A stretch of 32,475 nt of DNA, taken from positions 1 through 32,475 of the forward strand of contig QAMX01000120.1 in the NCBI GenBank assembly GCA_003149835.1. Direction: 5' to 3'. Position 1 is the stretch's first letter, and the number at the start of each line of letters is the position of its first letter. The notes under the pieces were generated by a model. It was not told where the DNA came from, did no database searches, and saw only the letters and a list, made by a program, of their open reading frames with translations. A program made the position numbers and the translations under genes. This DNA comes from Clostridiales bacterium (GTDB taxonomy: Bacteria > Bacillota > Clostridia > Oscillospirales > QAMX01). Below are positions 16,731 through 23,705 of this stretch, one piece after another.

Positions 16731-16739
16731 ATTATAACA
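16731..16739 (-). promoter_or_regulatory. Extended -10 promoter of miaB
   Basis: TGT-TATAAT (TGn plus a perfect -10, 16731-16739) lies on the minus strand about 90 bases before the miaB TTG. No good -35 is seen at 16-18 bases, which fits an extended -10 promoter. It sits back to back with the plus-strand promoter at 16753-16781. The rest of 16643-16962 holds only leader sequence. Confidence 0.55.
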
Positions 16740-16752
16740 CAAATCGACCGAT

Positions 16753-16781
16753 TTGACTACACCTATTTTGTGTGATATAAT
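16753..16781 (+). promoter_or_regulatory. Sigma-A promoter of the HAAS-like membrane gene
   Basis: TTGACT (16753-16758) and perfect TATAAT (16776-16781) are separated by 17 bases. Transcription would start near 16788, leaving a leader of about 175 bases before the TTG start at 16963. No riboswitch class is recognised in that leader. Confidence 0.8.
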
Positions 16782-16962
16782 AAAAATCAGTCGCACCGGC
16801 GCGAAAAAAGGCGGAATTTCCGGCTTTCGCTTCTCTATATGGCAGCGTTCCCCTCGGATACTGTATTCATCCGCTGAGGCGTCCGTTTTGCGGCGATTCG
16901 TCTGGTTCCAGCGGGCGGCTTTCTTTCGCCGCGTTCCGCGCCACAAGAAAGGATGGCATACG

Positions 16963-18141
16963 TTGATCGATTCGATTGCGTTCCGGCTTTATGTCAAGCG
17001 CGTACTGCGCGAGGTTCGCCGGCACTCCTCCGACACCTATATTGACCGCAATATTATCAGCGAGATCGAGCAAAGGGTTCTCGCTGAAACCGGAGGCGAC
17101 ACGGATGAAGCGTCGGTAAAAGCCGCGCTCAAAAAAATGGAGCCGCCCAAAGAGCTCGGCCTTCAATACCGCAAATTTTATAAATTCTCCGCCGAAAGGC
17201 CGGACGGTTTTTTGCTGTTTGAGCATTTCTTTACCAACATCGGCGCAATGGCGCTGCTGCTGCTCACCGTTTTGACGGTTTTCCGGCTCTTTCCACAGAA
17301 GGAATACGTCGCCTACGCCGTCTGCGCCGTGGCCGGCGTGGCCGCGGCTTTTTTTGCGCACCGCTGCTTTTACAACGTCCATTTTACCGCCGCCACGCTC
17401 TGGGTGCCCGCGTTTTTGCTGCTGTATTACCCGTGCAAGCAGTCGATCGCCGCGGCCCGCGAAACCGGAGAGAGCTTTTTTGCTCTGTTTTTTTCCTACC
17501 GTTATCATATTATCTTTACCGTCCTGATCGTGATGACGGCCGCTTTTGTCGCCACGACCGCTATCCTGCACGCGCTTGCCTACCTGCCCAAGCGAAAGCG
17601 CGCCGTGGCCTGCACGGTCGCGGCCGTTCTGTCGGCGGCTTGTCTTGCCGGCTTTGTCTCCTATGCTTTTGAACTCCGCGATACCTATAACGCTCAGGCC
17701 GTTGTCTGTCTGTCTGATATGCGCGCGAGCTATTCGGCCTACGAACAGGGCGGTTCCATCGCGGCCGCCCAAACGGCCGCCGCGGAGCAGGGCGAGCTGT
17801 ATGAGCGCTACGCCGGCATCTATGTGCCCGCGAATCAGCGGACGAGCGGCTCCTATGAACGGCTTTTGGAAATCTTCGCGCTGTATGACAGCGACGCCGA
17901 CGCGCTGATTCAGAGTTATCATCCGGGATATGAGCCTGACAAGCGGACTGAGCCGTTTGCGTACGGCGAACTGGGCGAGAAGGTCGCCTCCGTCAAAGCT
18001 TCCGTCGCGCTGCTCCTGCAACAGGAAAGCAGCGGCGAACCGTTCAAGCAATTGATCGAGATTGAGCAACGCTGCCATCTTCTCTGTACGGATTTTCTCT
18101 CCGCGCTGTCAAAGGCCTACAACGCGTGGATTTATCAGTAA
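16963..18141 (+). CDS. HAAS-like multi-pass membrane protein of unknown function
   Basis: The frame opens far upstream, but the -35 box of its promoter overlaps that position, so the start must be downstream. TTG at 16963 has AAAGGA about nine bases upstream and gives 392 residues. Residues 1-75 are soluble and helical: Y-V-K-R-V-L-R-E-V-R-R-H, then I-S-E-I-E-Q-R-V, ending in K-K-M-E-P-P-K-E-L-G-L-Q-Y. That resembles HAAS (DUF1700-like) domains, which pair with PadR regulators. Five hydrophobic segments follow (about 87-105, 110-128, 134-150, 173-198, 203-222). A soluble C-terminal domain of about 165 residues probably lies outside. No PadR gene is adjacent. The gene stands alone between divergent miaB and a strong terminator. 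Function unknown. Confidence 0.75.
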   Translation: MIDSIAFRLYVKRVLREVRRHSSDTYIDRNIISEIEQRVLAETGGDTDEASVKAALKKMEPPKELGLQYRKFYKFSAERPDGFLLFEHFFTNIGAMALLLLTVLTVFRLFPQKEYVAYAVCAVAGVAAAFFAHRCFYNVHFTAATLWVPAFLLLYYPCKQSIAAARETGESFFALFFSYRYHIIFTVLIVMTAAFVATTAILHALAYLPKRKRAVACTVAAVLSAACLAGFVSYAFELRDTYNAQAVVCLSDMRASYSAYEQGGSIAAAQTAAAEQGELYERYAGIYVPANQRTSGSYERLLEIFALYDSDADALIQSYHPGYEPDKRTEPFAYGELGEKVASVKASVALLLQQESSGEPFKQLIEIEQRCHLLCTDFLSALSKAYNAWIYQ

Positions 18142-18152
18142 TCCGAAAAAAA

Positions 18153-18194
18153 TCAAAAAGCGCGCCCGATTGTCATATCGGGCGCGCTTTTTGA
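18153..18194. terminator. Bidirectional intrinsic terminator
   Basis: Perfect 18-base arms (18153-18170, 18177-18194) with a six-base loop, a GCGCGCCCGAT core, and A5/T5 runs at the stem ends. It lies between convergent genes (18141 stop, 18212 stop) and can serve both. Confidence 0.9.
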
Positions 18195-18211
18195 GGCAAA
18201 TCGCCTCTGTT

Positions 18212-18865
18212 CTATTTGGCATGAACGGTCACCTGACCGGCCTGTAAGGAGACACCGGTGACGGTAAAGCCGGTTTTTTCGATCTGCGAGGCGATCAGCT
18301 CCCCGACTGCGGATTTCAGGGCTTTCGGCAGGAGCCCCAACGGAATGGAATAGCCGCCCAAGGAAAACGACTGCGGCGCGACATTCAGGGCTCCATCCTC
18401 CATCGCCGTGGAAAAGGTCGCGGAAAAAGCCACCCGTGCCGGCAGCAGACTCTTGACAGCCGCAAGCTCAGGATAGTTTTTTTCAACGGTCAGGTCGATG
18501 ATCTTCGCCGTGTCCGCCTCCCCCGAGACGTGAATGCCCTTTTCCGTGAAGCGAAGGCTGGTATTGTCGACGGGGAAATCCGTGGGAAGGAACGAGCTCA
18601 GCAGCTCATTGGCCATCGAATCAGTGATCGTCACGCTCAGAGCGGATTCTCCCGGCGGCCCCGCGTTCTCGACGGGGTCGCGTTTCAGGAAAGACCGCGC
18701 CAACACAAACGTCCCGGCGACAATAATGAGACAGAAAAACAGAAACAGCGCGTTTGAGGATTTTTTTCTTTCCGTAGCGGCATCAACTCCTTTGTCTGCA
18801 AAAAGGATATGCCGAAAGAATTTGCAATATACCGCCTGCCGGAAAAACAAGGTCGCCCGCGTCAA
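18212..18865 (-). CDS. YpmS-like (DUF2140-like) anchored protein, start uncertain
   Basis: About 180-217 residues with one N-terminal membrane helix (A-L-F-L-F-F-C-L-I-I-V-A-G) after a basic E-R-K-K-S segment. An extracytoplasmic domain follows with repeated beta-strands, S-V-T-I-T-D-S-M-A-N-E-L-L near its start and S-L-G-G-Y-S-I-P-L-G-L-L-P near its end. These two blocks recall the YpmS family of Firmicutes; the match is weak and the role unknown. The frame has no in-frame ATG or GTG before the helix, only TTG at 18865 and 18850 with poor ribosome sites. AAAGGAG followed by ATG (near 18779-18789) is present but in another frame, joined to this one if one base is added in an A7 run (18761-18767). 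It follows mtaB by 55 bases. Confidence 0.7.
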   Translation of the reverse strand: MTRATLFFRQAVYCKFFRHILFADKGVDAATERKKSSNALFLFFCLIIVAGTFVLARSFLKRDPVENAGPPGESALSVTITDSMANELLSSFLPTDFPVDNTSLRFTEKGIHVSGEADTAKIIDLTVEKNYPELAAVKSLLPARVAFSATFSTAMEDGALNVAPQSFSLGGYSIPLGLLPKALKSAVGELIASQIEKTGFTVTGVSLQAGQVTVHAK

Positions 18866-18920
18866 ACGCCGTTTTCTTCGCAGAAACGCGCCGAGCGTTT
18901 CTGCGCCGCAACAGACTGAC

Positions 18921-20216
18921 TTAGCCGCATACCTCGCCGAGCAGCTCTCCGCCGCGCCGGCCGGCGATACGGGTTTCCACCAGCTCTCCCGGTTTCAGCC
19001 CGCCGGGATTGCCAACCGAGACGTAGACATACCGGTCGGTATATCCGCCGACGGCGTCGCCGTCTTCTTCGAGAAGAACGGTCTGCGATGTCCCGATTTG
19101 GCGATCCAGATATTCGTTGCGCGTACGCTCGCAGAGCGCGGCGCAACGGGCGCAGCGCTTCTTTTTTTCAGCGTTGAGCACCCGGTTCGGCAGGCGCTCC
19201 GCCGCGGTTCCGGCGCGGACGGAAAAGGGAAACACATGCGCGTCGCCGAAGCGGCACTCTTCCAGCGTTTGCAGCGTCTCGCTGAATTCCTCTTCTGTTT
19301 CGCCCGGAAAGCCGACGATGAGATCGGCGGTAATATTGGGGTCGCCGAAATACGACCTCAGCAGCGAGACTGCGCGCCGGATGTCTCCGGCGCCGTATTT
19401 TCGGTTCATTCGTTTCAGCGTCTCCGTACAGCCGCTCTGCACGGACAGATGAAAGTGCCGGCACAGGTTGCCGAGCTTGGAAAGCCGGCTGCAAAACGCC
19501 TCGTCGATCATCGTCGGTTTTAAGGAGCCGAGGCTGATCCGCACGTCGCCGGCCGCAAGACAGACGGCCTCGACAAGGTCGCACAGGGTTTTCCGCGGCG
19601 TCTGGTCGGCGCCGTAGGCGGATATTTCAATGCCGGTCAAAACGATCTCGCGGAAGCCCTGGTCGCAGAGCTGCCTTGTCTGCGCGACGGCCTCCTCCAA
19701 CGGGAGCGAACGAATCGGGCCGCGGGCATACGGAATGATACAGTAAGTACAGAAGTTTTCACAGCCGTCTTCGATTTTCAGCAGCGCGCGCGTACGGCCG
19801 TTCAGCCCGCCCGCCGGCAGACGCTGAAATCCGCAGCCCATGTCTGCCACAGGCGCCGAGGGCAGCCGGCGCTCCCGCAGAGCGCGGTCGACGCATTCGG
19901 CAAAGGCTCGGTAATCGCGGTTGCCGCCCACTATATCCGCGCCGCAGAGCGCTTTCAGCTCGGTTCCGTTGCCCGCCTGCACCATGCAGCCGCAGACGGC
20001 GACGAGAGCCGAGGGATGCAGGCGTTTGAGATGCCGGATCAGCTGCCGCGTTTTTTTATCCGCCGTCGAGGTCACGGTGCAGGAATTGATGACATAGGCG
20101 TCCGCCGCCTCTTCGGCGGAGACCAGCTCGTAGCCCATGGCGCGAAACAGTTTTTCCATGGCCTGACATTCAAATTGGTTGGTTTTGCAGCCGAGCGTAC
20201 AAACGGTGATTTTCAA
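18921..20216 (-). CDS. mtaB: tRNA t6A37 methylthiotransferase MtaB
   Basis: A 431-residue radical-SAM methylthiotransferase of the MtaB type, which adds a methylthio group to t6A37 of ANN-decoding tRNAs. The N-terminus C-T-L-G-C-K-T-N-Q-F-E is diagnostic against MiaB (G-C-Q-x-N). The other auxiliary cysteines are in N-S-C-T-V-T and C-G-C-M-V-Q; the radical-SAM motif is C-E-N-F-C-T-Y-C followed by I-I-P-Y-A-R-G. A TRAM domain ends the protein. The start is TTG at 20216, giving the normal length. The upstream site (GGGACGGAAAG) is weak. The 541-codon open frame runs through the divergent HPr-like gene and is not used. Divergent from the HPr-like gene. Confidence 0.94.
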   Translation of the reverse strand: MKITVCTLGCKTNQFECQAMEKLFRAMGYELVSAEEAADAYVINSCTVTSTADKKTRQLIRHLKRLHPSALVAVCGCMVQAGNGTELKALCGADIVGGNRDYRAFAECVDRALRERRLPSAPVADMGCGFQRLPAGGLNGRTRALLKIEDGCENFCTYCIIPYARGPIRSLPLEEAVAQTRQLCDQGFREIVLTGIEISAYGADQTPRKTLCDLVEAVCLAAGDVRISLGSLKPTMIDEAFCSRLSKLGNLCRHFHLSVQSGCTETLKRMNRKYGAGDIRRAVSLLRSYFGDPNITADLIVGFPGETEEEFSETLQTLEECRFGDAHVFPFSVRAGTAAERLPNRVLNAEKKKRCARCAALCERTRNEYLDRQIGTSQTVLLEEDGDAVGGYTDRYVYVSVGNPGGLKPGELVETRIAGRRGGELLGEVCG

Positions 20217-20262
20217 GCTTTCCGTCCCATTTCTGAAATAAAATATTATTTTCTCAAAGTGA

Positions 20263-20291
20263 TTGCAAATACGCTTTGGGTATGGTAAAAT
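20263..20291 (+). promoter_or_regulatory. Promoter of the HPr-like gene
   Basis: TTGCAA (20263-20268) and TAAAAT (20286-20291) are 17 bases apart, and a TG one base before the -10 (TGG-TAAAAT) adds an extended -10. The predicted start is about 28 bases before the ATG. Confidence 0.75.
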
Positions 20292-20325
20292 ATAGAAAAG
20301 ATATACTGAAAGGTGGTTGTTTCCA

Positions 20326-20565
20326 ATGACAACGAAAAACATCCGGCTCTTCTCGATCAACGATGTCAAAGAATTTGTCAACGCAGCGTGTAACGCCGAT
20401 TTTGATATTGATCTGATCTCCGGCAGATACACGGTTGATGCCAAATCGATCATGGGGATTTTCAGCCTCGACCTCTCTAAGCCGATCACCGTCGCCGCCA
20501 ATACCGACGACACGGCAAAAGCCGAGGCGTTCTTCGACGTGATCAAGAAGTTTATCGTCGAATAA
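20326..20565 (+). CDS. HPr/Crh-like protein lacking the phosphocarrier histidine
   Basis: A 79-residue protein with the HPr fold signature Y-T-V-D-A-K-S41-I-M-G-I-F-S-L-D, the regulatory serine region (Ser46 in Bacillus HPr). The N-terminal part reads L-F-S-I-N-D-V-K-E-F-V and lacks the R-P-A-T/H segment with His15, so it cannot pass phosphate from enzyme I. Bacillus Crh likewise lacks His15 but keeps Ser46, and serves only in CcpA-dependent regulation. Crh-like regulation is therefore the best guess, but no kinase, CcpA or PTS genes are in the window. AAAGGTGG lies nine bases before the ATG. It has its own promoter and terminator, so it is monocistronic. Confidence 0.85.
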   Translation: MTTKNIRLFSINDVKEFVNAACNADFDIDLISGRYTVDAKSIMGIFSLDLSKPITVAANTDDTAKAEAFFDVIKKFIVE

Positions 20566-20585
20566 TCAGAAGCTGTCTCTTGATA

Positions 20586-20617
20586 CAGCCGAAACGTTTT
20601 TGCGTTTCGGCTGTTTT
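20586..20617 (+). terminator. Intrinsic terminator of the HPr-like gene
   Basis: An 11-bp perfect stem, CAGCCGAAACG (20586-20596) with CGTTTCGGCTG (20603-20613), a six-base loop, followed by TTTT. Confidence 0.9.
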
Positions 20618-20772
20618 CATATTTTCCGGCGGCGCTTCATAGACATAGTAACAAATCCCGCTCTATCCGCCCAACCGACTGCGGATACTGCGCAAACCCG
20701 GCCGGCACCCGCCCGCAGGCTGAAACACATGCTGCCGCGGCTGCGGGACGGCAAAGAAACGGAGCGCTTGTT

Positions 20773-21966
20773 ATGAAAAAACTGATCGCATCCCTGACGT
20801 TCCTCTGTCTCCTTTGCGGAATATGCCTTGCCGGAGGGTCCGGCGCTCAGCCGGCCGATACGGAACCGAATTCCGGCTTTGCCGATTCGGTGGTAACCAT
20901 CGGCGCCATCGACGGCATGAACGCCGAAAGCGCCATTCTCATCGATCTGGACAGCGGCAAAGTGCTTTACGAACTGAACGCCGACAAGGTGCTGCCGCCC
21001 GCGTCGATCACCAAGATCATGACGCTGCTGCTGGTCGTCGAGGCCGCCGAGCGCGGCGAGCTGCAATACACCGACACCGTCACCGCCAGCGAGCACGCCT
21101 GCTCGATGGGCGGCGCGCAGATTTATCTGAAAGTCGGCGAGCAGATGACCGTTGAGGAGCTGTTCAAGGCCGTTTCCATCGCCTCGGCCAACGACGCCGC
21201 CGTCGCTCTGGCCGAGCATGTCGCCGGCAGCGAAAGTCTCTTCGTCGCACGCATGAACGAGCGCGCCGCCCAGCTCGGCATGACCAACACCGTCTTTCAA
21301 AACGCCTGCGGGCTCGACGCGGACGGCCATGTGACGACGGCGCGCGACATTGCGCGGATGAGCGCCGAGCTCTGCAAGCACGAGAAAGCCTTTGCCTACT
21401 CGACGACATGGATGGACAGCGTGCGCAACGGCGAATTTGAGTTGGTCAACACCAACAAGCTCGTCCGCAGCTATAACGGCATCACCGGCCTGAAAACCGG
21501 CTCCACCGGCAAAGCGAAATGCTGTCTGTCCGCGACGGCGGAGCGAAACGGCGTGGCGCTCTGCGGCGTCGTCATGGGCTGCGAAACAGGGGCGATCCGC
21601 TTTGAAAGCGCGGCGGCGCTGCTCGATTACGGCTTTGCGACGTTTGAACGCGCGGAACTGGTTGCGGACACTGCGCTTCCGGAAATCCGGATTCGTTACG
21701 GCGAAACGGAATCCGCCGTCCCCATCTACGCCGCGCAGCCGTCGGTGCTGATTGAGCGCGGCAAAAGCGCGTCGCTGGAACGCCGGATCGAGATCGAATC
21801 GGAAATCAACGCGCCTGTCTGCGCCGGCGATCCGGTTGGCGCGCTGATCGTCTCCTGCGACGGAGAGGAGGTCGGCCGCGTACCGATCGTCATACAGGCC
21901 GATATCCCGCGCCTGTCGTTCGGAAAAGCCTTTGCGCGGCTGCTGTCCAATTTCAAGCTGTTCTGA
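20773..21966 (+). CDS. Serine-type D-Ala-D-Ala carboxypeptidase (PBP5/DacF type)
   Basis: A 397-residue secreted enzyme with an N-terminal signal segment (about 1-24). The three penicillin-binding motifs are S78-I-T-K81, S138-A-N140 and K241-T-G. A C-terminal beta-rich PBP5_C-like domain (about 290-380) precedes a short amphipathic tail (L-S-F-G-K-A-F-A-R-L-L) that would hold it on the membrane. It removes the terminal D-Ala from peptidoglycan stems and limits cross-linking. Which paralogue it is (DacA, DacB, DacF) cannot be told. CGGAG lies eight bases before the ATG. It is a single gene with a clear terminator; no consensus promoter was recognised in 20618-20772. Confidence 0.95.
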   Translation: MKKLIASLTFLCLLCGICLAGGSGAQPADTEPNSGFADSVVTIGAIDGMNAESAILIDLDSGKVLYELNADKVLPPASITKIMTLLLVVEAAERGELQYTDTVTASEHACSMGGAQIYLKVGEQMTVEELFKAVSIASANDAAVALAEHVAGSESLFVARMNERAAQLGMTNTVFQNACGLDADGHVTTARDIARMSAELCKHEKAFAYSTTWMDSVRNGEFELVNTNKLVRSYNGITGLKTGSTGKAKCCLSATAERNGVALCGVVMGCETGAIRFESAAALLDYGFATFERAELVADTALPEIRIRYGETESAVPIYAAQPSVLIERGKSASLERRIEIESEINAPVCAGDPVGALIVSCDGEEVGRVPIVIQADIPRLSFGKAFARLLSNFKLF

Positions 21967-21997
21967 GGCAAATAAATTCCGCTCAAAAGACCATAAG

Positions 21998-22030
21998 CTT
22001 GCCGAAACGGAAGTCTCGGCAAGTTTTTTT
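21998..22030 (+). terminator. Intrinsic terminator of the carboxypeptidase gene
   Basis: CTTGCCGA (21998-22005) pairs with TCGGCAAG (22016-22023), followed by T7. The minus strand lacks a T run after the stem, so it mainly serves the plus-strand gene. Confidence 0.85.
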
Positions 22031-22111
22031 ATATGTGATTTGGGCAAGGCGGCAACGCGCGCTTCTCTCCCCCGCGCTTCGCGTTGAACCGGAAAAACCT
22101 TCCCTTCTTTG

Positions 22112-23074
22112 CTACGAAGCGATTCTCGCGCGAACGGCGCACCAGTTGGAATCGATCTCGACGCGGCTAACCTCAAAGTCCGCCGCTTTCAGCGCCGCGA
22201 GCACGTCTTCAAGACGGGAATCGATGATGCCTGAAAGAATCAGCGTACCGTCCGGTTTCAAAAGCTCGCGCGCCTTGGGCAGCAGCGCGATGATGACGTC
22301 GGCGACGATGTTGACGACAACGACGTCAAAGCCCCCCGAACGCCGGACGCACGAATCGTCCTCGCAGAGGTCGCAGGCGAAAAACTCGGTTTTTCCCTCG
22401 ACGCCGTTGAGACGCGCATTTTTGCGCGACACCTCGGCCGCCTTGTCGTCGATGTCGGCGCCGATGACATGCGAAGCGCCGAGCAGCGCGGCGACCACCG
22501 ATAAAATCCCGCTGCCGCAGCCCATATCAAGCACGGCTTCGCCGCCGCGAACCGTCTCTTCCAGCGCTTTCAGGCAGAGCTGCGTCGTCTCGTGCGTACC
22601 GCTGCCAAAAGCCAGCCCCGGGTTGCTGATATAGACGACGCGCCCCTCGTCGTCCGCCAGCGTCTCCCATTCCGGCTTAATATACAGGCGTTCTCCGACC
22701 TTAAAGGGCTTGTAATACTGCATCCATGCGGTCGCCCAGTCCGCGTCGTCGGTCACGGTATAGCTGACGGCCAGCGTACCGAAATCAACGTCCCTGCGCG
22801 CTTCGCGCAGCTCTTCGCAGGCGATCCGCAGCGTTTCCAGAACGTTTTCCCGCTCGTCGTCTCCGACGTAAACCGTAACGCGGGAGACGCCGCGCATCTT
22901 TTCGACCAGCGCTTGGTCTACATAGTCCCAGTATTTGCGGTTGGCTTCCAGAAAATCGTTGAACTCACGCTCGTCTTCGGTGGAGAAATCGTCCATACCG
23001 ATGGCGATAAGCTTGTCGGAGAGCGGTTCGATCCCCTCAGAGGTCGTGTCGATATGAATTTCCAGCCAATTCAT
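22112..23074 (-). CDS. prmA: Ribosomal protein L11 methyltransferase PrmA
   Basis: A 320-residue class I SAM methyltransferase that trimethylates lysines and the N-terminus of ribosomal protein L11. An N-terminal substrate-binding domain (about 1-130) comes first. PrmA hallmarks follow: P-G-L-A-F-G-S-G-T-H-E-T-T, motif I D-M-G-C-G-S-G-I-L, G-A-D-I-D, and V-V-V-N-I-V-A-D-V-I. Firmicute PrmAs have the same length. A GGAG site lies about seven bases before the ATG. It is last in lysA-NUDIX-prmA, 37 bases behind the NUDIX gene. Confidence 0.96.
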   Translation of the reverse strand: MNWLEIHIDTTSEGIEPLSDKLIAIGMDDFSTEDEREFNDFLEANRKYWDYVDQALVEKMRGVSRVTVYVGDDERENVLETLRIACEELREARRDVDFGTLAVSYTVTDDADWATAWMQYYKPFKVGERLYIKPEWETLADDEGRVVYISNPGLAFGSGTHETTQLCLKALEETVRGGEAVLDMGCGSGILSVVAALLGASHVIGADIDDKAAEVSRKNARLNGVEGKTEFFACDLCEDDSCVRRSGGFDVVVVNIVADVIIALLPKARELLKPDGTLILSGIIDSRLEDVLAALKAADFEVSRVEIDSNWCAVRARIAS

Positions 23075-23111
23075 AGCTATACTCCTTTTTGTCGCGGCGG
23101 TACAGGCCGTT

Positions 23112-23645
23112 TTATTCCGGCTGCTCGCTCCGCGTATGGGCTGTGCGGTAATCTTTCAGGTGGAACAGCAGCTCGATCAGCGCCTTATGATACGGGATAA
23201 AGCGGCCGTCGTCGATCATTTCGCAGATTTCTTGCAGCGAAGCCCATTTGACCTCGGACACCTCTTCGGGCTGCAAGGCGAGCGAAGAAATCGAGAGGTC
23301 CTTTGTGAGAAGATAAATATCGTCGAAGCCGCCGTCAAAATGGAGGGTCAAAGCCGGACGCTCGTCCGTCAGATTCAGCGCGCAGCCGATCTCCTCCATC
23401 GTCTCGCGCTCGGCCGCGGCCTGCGAGTTGTCTCCACGAACGGCGCTGCCGCCCACCGTCAGATCCCATCTGTCCGGCCAGCCGTCTTTAAAAGGCTGTC
23501 TGTGCTGAATGAGCATATCGCCGTTTGAATCAAAGATACAGACATGGACGACCAGATGAAAGGTTCCCGCGGGCTGCGGCTCGCCGCGGCGCATCGAGCC
23601 TTTCAGCAGGTTGCGGTCTTTGTCGTATAAATCCCAAAATTCCAT
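23112..23645 (-). CDS. NUDIX hydrolase
   Basis: A 177-residue protein beginning M-E-F-W-D-L-Y-D-K, as in the IDI-like NUDIX group. The NUDIX box aligns as G-S-A-V-R-G-D, seven residues, then R-E-T-M-E-E-I-G-C. The first conserved glutamate of G(x)5E is aspartate here, while the metal-binding R-E-x-x-E-E core is intact. Such proteins hydrolyse nucleoside diphosphate derivatives or related compounds; substrate unknown. Two starts compete: ATG at 23654 is only two bases from AGGAGG, ATG at 23645 is 11 bases away and begins the family pattern, so 23645 is chosen. It lies between lysA and prmA. Confidence 0.9.
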   Translation of the reverse strand: MEFWDLYDKDRNLLKGSMRRGEPQPAGTFHLVVHVCIFDSNGDMLIQHRQPFKDGWPDRWDLTVGGSAVRGDNSQAAAERETMEEIGCALNLTDERPALTLHFDGGFDDIYLLTKDLSISSLALQPEEVSEVKWASLQEICEMIDDGRFIPYHKALIELLFHLKDYRTAHTRSEQPE

Positions 23646-23705
23646 TGCCTTCATTTCCTCCTGTTTTAACGGCCGGTTTCCCGATAGGATGCGCGTCGCC
23701 GCTTT

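Noticed and set aside
16867..18078. A 403-codon minus-strand open frame opposite the HAAS-like gene
   Set aside because: The plus-strand gene has promoter, ribosome site, membrane segments and terminator; this frame has none.
18880..18904. 10-bp perfect hairpin between mtaB and the YpmS-like gene as a terminator
   Set aside because: No T run follows on the minus strand; it may be a processing or attenuation hairpin, but termination is not supported.
20617..22176. A 519-codon minus-strand open frame opposite the carboxypeptidase gene
   Set aside because: Antisense to a gene with all three PBP motifs; Arg/Ala-rich composition with no recognisable domain.
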